Source: Lateolabrax maculatus (taxonomy: Eukaryota; Chordata; Actinopteri; Acropomatiformes; Lateolabracidae). From it: a DNA stretch of 64,000 nucleotides. The notes beneath the pieces were generated by a model, which was not told the DNA's origin, ran no database searches, and saw only the letters and a list, made by a program, of their open reading frames with translations. This document shows positions 19,501 to 31,400 of the stretch, piece after piece. Both the position numbers and the translations under genes were made by a program. Each line of letters begins with the position of its first letter. Positions within the stretch are counted from its first letter, which is position 1. The DNA is taken from assembly GCA_031216445.1 (NCBI GenBank), contig CM062207.1, forward strand, positions 3,976,001 through 4,040,000. The letters are read 5' to 3'.

Positions 19501-20625
19501 TGAGGCAGGTATGTTGTCCCCAGGTATTGTTTTTTGGTCTCCAACAGACACACTTGCACCTCCTGTAACATCGAGTAAACACGGAGCAACATTATCATTC
19601 ATTTGGAGTCGTGTTTGTTGCCACCTGATGACTGGGAGTCCAATAGTCGCTCCCTTTAATCTCTGTTTTGGCTCTTTCAACTCCTGAGGAAAATATCTGT
19701 TAAGCTGCTAAATGCTCCACTATGTTCGGCATCTCGTCCCTAACTTCATCTGTCTTGTCGTTCGGTGTTGGGCAGGAAGCTTACTTTGGGTACACCAGCT
19801 GCCCCAACAGTGCTGATGGGAAGAGAAAATGAAAACCGTACATTTTTTTAACCATAAAACCAAAACAACGAGCTAAAAGACGCTAAATCGCTCTTAGGGG
19901 AACTGCTGAGCTGGGTCATAATTACAGTCTCACTACGAGCAACCCCCTTTCACATTAGTAAAAGTCTGGTAAAGTATTCCTCTCCTCCTTGCCCCCCTCC
20001 CATCTAGCTGGATAAGGTGGAGAAGTTTAAATACAGCAGAAGTACCTCAGACTCGCTCCATGCCAAGTACAACACCAGGACCTGTGCTACTGTTGTTGGA
20101 GACGACCAGTGGGGTCACCTGCAGGTCGACGCCACCTCACTCTTCCTCCTCTTCCTCGCTCAGATGACTGCATCCGGTAAATATGCAACAAAGAACGCTT
20201 TTTTAAGTACAAAGAGGGAGTTTATGATCTGATACCAAAAACTTTACAGACATGAAACATGTTCTCATTTCCATATTTATTTGAGAATAATTTTACAAAC
20301 CAAGAAGTACTATTAAGAAATAAAAAAGTAGTACTAATCCGAAAAATGGTCACATCAACACCGTTAGAAACATGCAACCCTCAGACCAACTGAACAATTC
20401 ATGAGCAACGTGATGAAAACCATACAGAAAAGTTATTTTTAAATACTAAAAACTATATCAGCTGTGTTTTGTTCCCCACAACTGTATTTTTAAATGTTTT
20501 TCCAACTCTGCCTCTGCAGAATGACTAGGGGAAAAACATCAAACATTTTATTCTACACCACTTTATGTATGTAAAGCACAAACAAATGCTTTTATGGCTG
20601 CATTAACCTTGATTAATGATCTGTT

Positions 20626-20672
<47 letters not shown>

Positions 20673-22372
20673 ACCAGGTCTCCACATCGTCTACACCCAG
20701 GACGAAGTGGACGTAGTTCAGAATCTCATGTTCTACATTGAGGCAGCTTACAAAGTGGCTGTAAGTGCTCATTCATTGTCAAGACCCTCAAAACAAAAAT
20801 CGCTTTTAAAGGTGGAACCCACCAAACGTGTCAACTGAGCTGCTGGATTCATTTTAATAACTTGTGATCTGTTTTCCTTTCATTTTCTGGAGCCATTAAT
20901 GTCACATTAACGCCGTCTTCTTCTTTTCCGGTTCCTCGCAGGATTACGGGATGTGGGAACGAGGAGACAAAACCAACCAGGGCATCACTGAGATTAACGC
21001 CAGCTCTATAGGCATGGCCAAGGTCAATACACACACGCAGAAACACACGGCAAATGCATGTGTATGATATTTTAAAACAGTCTTTCCTTCTATTGGAGAA
21101 CAGTGGGAAGCAGGTAGATGGAGGAGAAAAACAGCCCGAGTGCTGAGTGAGAGCAGAGCTTCCCACCACAGAGACAGAACAGGTGCTCCAGTAAAAATCT
21201 CTGGCACGGGGGAAGGTGTCTAGTCGCCGCGACGGCCTTTACACTGACCTTTAGACGACCAGGACTCTCCAGACTAACTCGGGATCGGATGGAGGGACTT
21301 TGTCTTGGTGCTGAAAGTGTACACAGTAGCACCAGTGCTTCCTGGTGTCAGTATAGATAAATATAATGCTGCTGTCAGCTAAAATCCTTCAGTTTAAATC
21401 TCTTTCAATAAAACGAGGAATGACAGCCTCGTTTTTAGGTAAACGGGGACATGTTTTTCACATTATTAGATATTTAAAACAGTTTTATAACATGAAAAAG
21501 TTCTGTTTAAATCCATATAATGCTTCAGTTGAAAGAAAACATCGAAATCCCTGAAGAACATTGTAGTTATGAAGGTTTCACATGACAGGATACCCACTCC
21601 CTCTGTGTCCTTGGCCGGCGGGGTACAGGGGGTATCAGGTTCTCGTGGTCTTCCAAGAATGGCTTCACACTCAGAAATAACACAGCACTCGCAGTACCCA
21701 GTGCACGCACACACACACGCACACACACACACACACACACACAGTTTAATTTAAGACTTTGGTAACAGGCACCACTATAGGACGTTCCCTGCTCCATTAA
21801 TTACATGTGATTAATGTATTTATATTAGCTGACAGCATGAATTGATTGTAACATGCTCTTCAATCTACTGCAGTATATTGTACTTCTACTGTGTATATAT
21901 AATACTACTATATATGTATATAACAATATTGTGCTAAATATTATCACAATATGATTTTTATTTATTTTATGTGATCATGATTAAAATCAAGAATCATTTC
22001 AGCTCTATTTGATTCTCTGCTATATTGCGGACTACAGAGCTGGAATCTGTTTATTTCTTCATTTTGAAATGACTTATATAATATAATAAGGATTATATTA
22101 TTAAAAACATGATCACAGACACAATACATCTTAAACCAAACAATGTATTTCTGTATTTCTTGGTGACAATCTGGGAAGAAGCTGAGCATCAGTACTTCTA
22201 TTCTGCGCTCCACGGTGTACTACAGTATACTGCACTACTGTGTACTGTCACGTGACTGCTGTGTGTCCTGCAGGCAGCTCTGGAGGCTTTGGACGACCTC
22301 AACCTGTTTGGAGCTAAAGGAGGACCGGGATCTGTGGTCCACGCTTTGGCTGATGACATACAACACTGCCAG

Positions 22373-22416
<44 letters not shown>

Positions 22417-25400
22417 ATACAAATACAATTATAAATGATATTAACTTTGTTTTATTGCCAGTCCATCCTGACGTCGATGTTACCCAGAGCGTCCATGTCT
22501 AAAGAGGTGGATGCCGGAGTCCTGGCCATCATCTCGTACCCTGCCTTCGCTGTTGACGACATAACCATAGTCAACATGACCAAGGAGGAGATCATCTCTA
22601 AACTGCAGGTACGTTACTGTTATATCAGCACAGTCAATATTTGAAAAGAGGAGATAAGCTTTACATATGCAAAAGGAAGCAAAGGTAGGTGTGTAGGGCT
22701 GCAAAAAATACTTTTCACAAGAGAAGAAATCTAACTCTGTCCATAAGAATATGCTCACAGGAAGCACGTGAGGACAAATACACAACATAAAGATAGTATG
22801 AATTCATATATAATAAACAGATGTGGATAATTATTGTACAATTAGCTGAGGAAAGGAGAAATGAGGAAGAGTATTTTAAGTTAATAATGAGGGGATGTCT
22901 GATTCAGGTCTTGAAAATGTCACTTGTTTATGGAATCAAGTACATTTTTAATACCTACTGCCACTCTTCATACCTCATGCATTGTCCTCGCTGACTTCCT
23001 CTCTGCGTCTGTTCAGGGTCGGTACGGCTGCTGCAGGTTTCTCAGAGACGGACACAAAACGCCTAAAGAGGTAAACAACCTGTAATGCTGCCTCTGTCAG
23101 GTCATCCATGTCTCTAAAGTGATGTTTATGTACTTTGAGGATGTGTGTGGCGTTCAGGTGCAAAGCCAGAATGTCACGTCTTGACCCTGTCTTGTCTGTT
23201 TGAAGGCTGTTCAAGGAAAATTTCTACTCACTTTTAGTCCTTTTCCTCCCTTTTTTCTATCAGTGGCTCACACAGCTACGTTAAGCTGAAAAGCTATATG
23301 AATACAACACATCTGGTCACAGAGTCCTCAGTCCGACTCTGACAGTCCGACTCTGAGCTTTTGTAAATTATTATTTGTGCAGCAGGATGGTACAGTGCAG
23401 TAGATCACATTTCAAATGAAGAGTCCACGTACGAGCCGCTGTGTCAGGAATAATGTAATCTCTTGAAGTCCCATGGCCCTGAATCCCTATCAGTTTCAGA
23501 TATGTAGATGCAGTAACATCTGACCTTCTCATAGAAAAGACGAGAGACTTTTCCCTGCAGGGATCAATAGAATATACAGTTTCTTTCTGTCCCTAATTCT
23601 GTCTCCTCTTCTTTGTTTCTGCAGGATCCAAACCGTCTGTACTACGAGTCTGCAGAACTGAAACTGTTTGAAAACATCGAGTGTGAGTGGCCGCTGTTCT
23701 GGACCTACCTTATACTGGACGGCATTTTTATCAACAGCCCCGAACAGGTAATTTACGTCAGTGTTTTGTGTTTTCCGAGTATTGTTCTTTGACAATATGC
23801 ATACACGCCTCATATCCCATGTGAATATTAACAATCCCTGTTAATTCATCCAGGTGCAGGAATACCAAGAGGCTCTGGAGGGCATCCTGATCAAACAGAA
23901 GGACGGGATACGACTGCTGCCGGAGCTCTACAGTGTCCCCCCAGATAAGGTAATAATGCCTTGGAGGGAAGCTGTAAAAACACTGAATCTTCATAAGGTA
24001 CATTTTCATACTTTAGCTTTGGCATTGTCTTACTCTGTGGTTTGTTTGTGTATAAAAACAGGTGGAGGAGGAGTACATGAACCCTCACTCTGTGGAGAGG
24101 ATCCCTATGGGGAAATGTCCTCTGAAATGGGGACAGTCTCTGTACATCCTGGGAAACCTTCTGGCCGAGGTGAGCCGCCACGACCCGAGCTGACACTGAA
24201 TCATCCTTCAGTATATTAATAACACGCTTAGGGTAGATTATTTTTATTTAGTTAATATCAGGAAACACTAATATCACTAAACACTAAAATCTTAGAAACA
24301 CTAATACGATTAGTTTAGTTAAAAAGTGGGTAGCATTTTGTTAACTATATCAGTCATAGTTTGTTTAACTTTTTTCTTTTAATTCTGCTTTTATTTTTAC
24401 ATCTTTTTAATTATTTGTATTTCTCCTGCTCTACTTTCAATTTCTTTGTTTAATTTATGTAAAGCACTTCATAAAGTCTACATGTATTTCTATATTTTTA
24501 TAATTGTATAAGTTTATTATTCCTATGTAGAGCCTTTCATGAGGTAATCTTTAGTCAGGCATGTGTTTTACAATTGAAGAACACTGCACACGGCTTTCAA
24601 AATGGTGATAATCATTCATCTTGTGATGTCTTGATATGATATGTGTTTCTTTATTTTCCCTTGTTTGTTTGTTCAGTGAAGTACTTAAGCAGGCAGATCT
24701 CACTTTATTACCCAACAAACCAAATTTTTGTTGATTTTTGGACTCTGCTGCTTCATTTTTAAGGGATTTCTCGCCCCCGGAGAGATTGACCCCCTTAACC
24801 GACGTTTCTCCACGATTCCCAAGCCAGATGTGGTCGTACAGGGTGAGTTCACGGACATTCAACCAGGTGCCAGATTAGTGTTGGAAATTAATCTGGATAA
24901 ACCCCTAGTAGAGTGTGTCCTTTGGTCAATGGACACCGTTGCAATAGTTCAAGTTTTTTTCAAACCTGTCTCGCCCTCTTGTAGTGTCGATTCTGGCAGA
25001 GACTGAGGAGATTAAAGAGCTGCTGTTGAAGAACGGCATCGATGTGGAGACTGTTGCCGACATTCATCCCATCCACGTGCAGCCCTCCAGAGTCCTCAGC
25101 CACATCTACGCCAGACTCGGTACAACCTCAGACGACATTTTCTTGTAGCTTTTAATGGTTCAAAAGCTTTGGATCAGAAATTATCTTTGTTTTTAATCCA
25201 GAGAAATGTATCTGCATGAATGAAGAGTTGGTCTGATTATAACTGTGGTTGTCTCAGTGTTTCTTGGTTTATTACACTTATTCCATTTATTATTTAATTT
25301 GTGCATAAAAGGTGATAATTAAGAAATAAATGTTTTTCAGTGATGTTTAGAAGGCAGAACAACACACACATTTACATTAATATAACAGCCTTCAGTTCAG

Positions 25401-28400
25401 ACTTGTGCCATACTGGTCACTAAAGGCATTGTGCCATTAAGGGGTAATACTGTTTGGCCCAGCAGCTGTTGGAGCTAAATTTATAACAGCTGCCCCTGCT
25501 GAATGATGTGAGATTTGCTTATTTCATGGCAATGCTGAGAAATCTATTTACATATCTAGACTCAGAAAACATCCGATCCGAGTCACATGAAAGGGCAAAA
25601 TAGAATTTAAAGAAAATTATTTAGAAACTTCAGGACATCTACACACATGCTTACCTCTCCAGGACTTTACTCATCCCTTTTTCCTCTCCTTCCTTCTGCT
25701 CTGTTGCAGGTCGTAACCCGAGGCTGGGTCTGACGGGACGACCCTACAGGAGAATAGGAGTGCTGGGAACCTCCAAGTTCTACATCATCAGAAACACCAT
25801 GTTCTCATTCACACCTCAGGTTAATAAGACAAACAGGGAATATCACAAAGCATTTATTAAAAACTTCTGTTCTGTTCCAATTTTTCACAACACTGGACAT
25901 CGTCCTGGTGAAAATGTCCCCATCATCCCTCCGTTTCTCCCCTAAAACCCTCCAGTTCATCGACCACCAGCAGTTCTACTTGGCGTTGGACAACAAAATG
26001 ATCGTGGAGATGTTGAGGACAGAAATCGCCTACCTCTCATCCAGGTGGAGGATGACCGGACGACCCACCGTCACTTTTCCCATTTCACAGACAATGTTGA
26101 GTGAGTACAAACACACACACACACACACCGAGTATCTATAAGTCATCTAAGCATACCCTGCAGCCTGTTTGCTTTATAGAGAGGAAATCTTGAATTAAGT
26201 TTTCGAGTGTTGTGTGTTTCAGCTGAAGACCGCACAAACCTGGACCCTGCAGTCTTGGCTACACTGAAGAAGCTACAGGATGGATATTATGGAGGAGCAA
26301 GGTGAGTTTCACAGAGGACACAGAGGTCATGTGACATGTATTGCTTTTGGGGATTTTAATGACAGGAATAGGAGTTTCATTATACACACAAAATATACAC
26401 GGTCGATACTGAGGGCCGGTTCTGTTATTGTTTAATAAAACGTTCTTTAATTTGTGTAATTTAAGGAAAGCCATATGAAATTAAATCTAAATAAAGGGGT
26501 TTAGGACTATCCCTACCAGAATGACTGTATGTCCTGAAAGTTTGGACACGTAAGAGGATAAAATTTACAGAAAACAGAAACATTAAATTAATTGAATAAA
26601 TTAAATATCACTTTTTTGCTGTCGACTGGGTTTTTACCTCAGTGTTTCTGCTTCCACGCTGACGTTCTCCTCCTCCTCTCCAGGATCCAGACGGGGAAGC
26701 TGTCGGAGTTCTTGACCACTTCCTGTTTCGCTCACCTGAGCTTCCTGGACGGTAAGGGTTCTGGCAGCATGAGCCGCCGCCACGAATCGTATGATGATGA
26801 TGATGAGGGTGACGGCGATGGATACGTGCATGAGTTACGTAATGATGATGGTAAGAAAAAAACAGACGGATGGACGGAGAGGAGTGGTGACACCAGCGAT
26901 GGAAAAATGGGTGAAAGTCTTTGGAGTTTACGCAGCCAGGTGGCGCCTGTTTGTTTTCCATCGTTGGTTTAACCATTCCTAGTCGTAGCACATAAAGGTA
27001 CATACAGGCAGAGTTTGCCTCTATGTACTGTTAATACCAAGATTAACCTACTAAGACAGATGTGTGTGTTCCTCTGTCATTGACCCCATTTTGACATCTA
27101 AAAGATTAATAAATCTTATATTTTTAATAACTTGTGAATTAAGTAACCTGTTGCAGATTCTCATTAATCACCACTTCCTGCTTTTTCCTGCTGTCACATC
27201 ATCACTGAACTTCCCCCTGTCCCCATCCTCTCTCTACTGTTCTGTAACTCTCTTTGTTGTTGAATATCTGACGCTGTTGTAAAAGTTTCTCAGCCTTTGG
27301 GGTCGCCACGTGCGGTCACGTGGTAAACATTTGAATATATATAAATCTATCTTTTTTTTAAATATATCATAATTTATATAATCCATTTGGAGCTGTTAAA
27401 ACGAAATCTAATTGCTCATATCGCAGGTTGAGAAACCTTGCTTTGCCTGTGTTGCATTTAAAACGGCAGATAAAGTTAGAGATTGTAAAGTTTTGTACTG
27501 AGTTTTGCTGTCTGGCTTCATCTTATATACATGCATGTTTTAAAATGGCTTGTCTGAGAGCTGCTGTCTGTCAGCATCTCTGCCTGCAGATGATCCTCAT
27601 ACCACATTTTGCTTGTGAATGTTGAAGCATCTTGTGGTCTTAACAGTTTAAAGGGTCAGTTCACCTGAAATGTCAGGGCATATCTTGCCATGCAGTAATG
27701 TTGGTTATCTGGGTAGCTACTAGTGCCGCCACAAAACAATGATGGTGATTGGAATTGGTGGTGCCCGAAGGTTTCTAAAAATATACATTTAAAAAACCTA
27801 ATAGCAGCACGTCTTTATGACAGTTTTAACAATATTTTAACTTTATTTTAACTCCTACTGAAAGTATTAACTAGTATTGTTGACAGCAATCCATCTCTCA
27901 GACAGAAAGTGTCTCAGTTTATATATCTTGCATGGCTAAATACCACAAGGTGTGCATGGAAAAATATAGTTTGTATTATGCGTGAACAAACCTTTTGAAA
28001 TGACAACACTTGTATTTAGATATTTTAATTCTTGTCATGAATTTAAATGATTTAGTTTAAATGCTCTCTGAGGTTCTCTGACCTTTTAAGGAGCCGTGTG
28101 TACACTAACTAAAGGTGAGTTGAATCTGTCGATATTTTAACCTTGATAAACTCTCTGTGACTCTCATTGTTTCTCTCTCCAGCCTTCTTTGTCTATTCCT
28201 CTTTGTCCTGTTTTTTTTTTTTTTAATTCTCACCTTCCATCATTGCCTCTTTTCCATTCTCCGTCTCTGCCTCTGTCCCCTCCAGAGGCTGATGACCTCG
28301 CCCAGTACCTGGACCACCTGTTGGCTCACGCTGCCCCCAAGAAGCCCAAACGGCAGGTCGGAGGTCTGGGGAGGTTCAAGGCCGTGGCCACCAAAACCAA

Positions 28401-31400
28401 GGAGATGGTGTCTCTAATGAACAAGGCTCAGGAACTCGACGTGCACAGTGAGTGGATCCATCCTGTGTAATCTCGACAAAACCACACATCTAAAATCCAA
28501 ATATCCTGATGTGGAGAGTAAAACAGCGTTTGATGTACCTTCTGAAGACCTTGACACTCGCTGACACCCGATTTCTTTCTGTGTCTTTTGTCCAGATGTC
28601 AACATGTACCTGCCAAACAAGCTGTTTCGCTCTCCTCAGCCTTCCCTCAACCTGAACCTCACAGACTCTGCCGCTCCGCAAGAACCTACGGTTGTTCTTT
28701 TTATTTGTCCTCCAGTCCTGTTCTTCATTCATCTACTGTCTACACACCATCCCCCTTTTCTCCTCCGGTTCATCAGCGTTAACTTCCCACCTCTGTCCTC
28801 CAGGCTCCGGAGGTGACTGTCACAGCGGAGTGTGGTATCCCCAAAGATGCCACGGGAGCAATCGACTATAACGCTTTGGTAAAGCTGCTAAAAGACACGC
28901 AGAGTCTCCAGGACCAGGCGGATATACTCTACATCCTCTTCAAAGACAAGTGAGATACACAGTTTTATAGACATTTCAGTTTTCCTTTCCTGCTTTGACT
29001 GTGCAGCCGCCATTAGACTCCCTGTGTTTGTGTGCGTTTGTTGTTGTTGTTTTTTTATCACAGGGGCATGGACTGGGACACCCAACTGCACGGTAAAGGC
29101 ACCCCGGTGAGATCTCTGCTGACCGACCTTTACGAGAAGGCAGGTGAACTCAGACACTGGAACCTCATCAGGATGATCTCTGGCATGCTGAAGAAGAAGG
29201 TGGAGGAGCTCGACTCGGTACGACGCAAACACAGACACGGCTATAAAAAATTCGGGGTGACAGTCCCTGAATGGTTTTTCCTTCTGCCAAGGAGGTTATG
29301 TTTTCTTCCAAATTAATCAGTGTGATGTCTGAAAAACAAAAAGATTGGATTTCTGTGGAAAATGTGGTCATGGACAGCTGATTTATAACTTAGCAGTGAT
29401 CTGATACTATAACTGAAAACGTTGAAATAAAAAGTATTGCAGCTTTGTGATCATATAAAAGAACCCACAAAAAACCATTTGTACTCACGTGTGGTGCATT
29501 ATATTTCCAAACCGACCTGCATATTGAGTGTTCACAGGTCTCTACCTGTATTCTCATCAACAACTTCTACACATTTATTTTTATTGAGCATTATCGTCCC
29601 CTATCTCATATTTCCCAGCGCTCTTTTCTGATTGGTTGCGTTCTGTTCGTAGGCCTGCTCTGATTTGCTGGCGCACCAGAAGCACCTGACAGTGGGTCTC
29701 CCTCCCGAGCCGAGGGAGAAGACCATCACCGCTCCCATCCCTCCCGACGAGCTGGCTGCCCTCATCGACGAGGCCAGCGACAACAACATCAGCGTGGCCA
29801 TTCTCACTCAGGTGAGTGGCGTCACTGTCGCTGCCGTCTGGGAATCTGTCCGTCCCGTCTCCCTTTTTAACCTCCCTGCCTCCTCCAGGAGATCATGGTG
29901 TACCTGGCTATGAGCATAAGGACTCAGCCCAGCCTGTTCAGCGAGATGTTCAGGCTCCGTATTGGTCTCATCATCCAGGTCATGGCCACCGAGCTGGCCC
30001 AGTCACTCAACTGCTCAGGTAAGGCAGGAAAGACGAGAAGAAGATGATATTTTAAAACAGGGCTGCAGCTACTGATTATTTCATCAATTAATCGATTAGT
30101 TTGGTCTGTAAAATTTTCCCAAAACACATTTTTAAATGTCTTGTTTTGTCTGACCAACAGTCAAAAAACCTAAAGATATTCAGTCTTCTGCATTAGTAGA
30201 GTATTACAACCAGAAAATATTCATATATGAGAGCCCAGTGAATCTTTGAAAGAAGATTATTTGATTAATAAAATTGTTACTGATTGTTGCAGTTCTATAT
30301 TAAAATGCAGTTGCATACATGTCATTTGTGCTTTTGTGGTCAAATTCAAGGTAGACTGAATGTGTGAAACCCTGTGGACAACTTTACTCATCGGCTATAA
30401 CATTTTCAATGTATTTTATTTCTAGAAACTTTGTGGGAATGTTAAAGGGATAAACACCCCAAAGGATACTAAAAAATATATATAATCTGGTTCTTCTGTC
30501 AATTAGCTATTTACGTCTTGAAAAAAAGCAGAAAATGGCCGCCATCATGTGTTTGTGTCTGTGTGTAGGAGAGGAGGCTACAGAGAGCGTGATGAGTCTC
30601 AGTCCATCAGAGCTGAAGAATCTCCTGCACCACATCCTCAGTGGGAAGGAGTTTGGAGTGCAGCGCAGCGGTCAGTCCTCAGATCAAACCCTGTACCGCA
30701 CACACAGCCAATCAAATTCTGTTCTGTCTCTCATTTTCCTTATCTTTTCTTATCCCCCCCCCCCCTCCACAGTCAGAGAGATGGATGCAGGCGTCAGTCC
30801 TGCCATCTCCATCCATCACCTGGGCAACGTGGGCGCCACCAAGAGCGAGAGAGCCGGCATCAGCAAACTGAAGAGCGACATGAAGATGGTAGGACCCCGT
30901 GGTTGTGGGATCAAAACACACTTCTCACTTCCCACAGGTGGAATACATATTATGTTAGTTGCCCATTTCAGCAAAAAAAGCTCCTGATAAAAATGAAAAC
31001 AAAATGGTCTTTAAAAGGCAAATCTTTAAGTACAAGAAAGAGACACTGTGAAGTTAACTAAAAGAGGACGAGGGGGAAAAAGCTGTTTATTATTATAAGT
31101 ATATAATTAATTCTCCAGGGTTTCATTTAAGTGCCGTCAACACCAAAATGCTGATGAGCGATGGTGAACAGGTGGGAGAAGAGGATCTTATTTTGAAAAT
31201 ATTGTGCTTTTTGGCAATCTGACTTCTGTCTTTTCGCAGCTGGAACACAGGTTGTCTTTGACGGATCCCAGTAAGGTGATGATGATGATGATAAATGCAG
31301 ATGTTGAATCCGGTTAGGTGGTAATTCACCAGGCTAATTTTGGAGAAATGAAAGGTTGAGCGGCATTGGAGGAGATTTGTGGAAGTAATTAAGAAAAACT

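Noticed and set aside
31130..31180. Possible additional micro-exon before A (tttaag then a GTGGGA donor)
   Set aside because: All phases that join to the neighbours hit a stop codon and there is no RLSLTD-like sequence.
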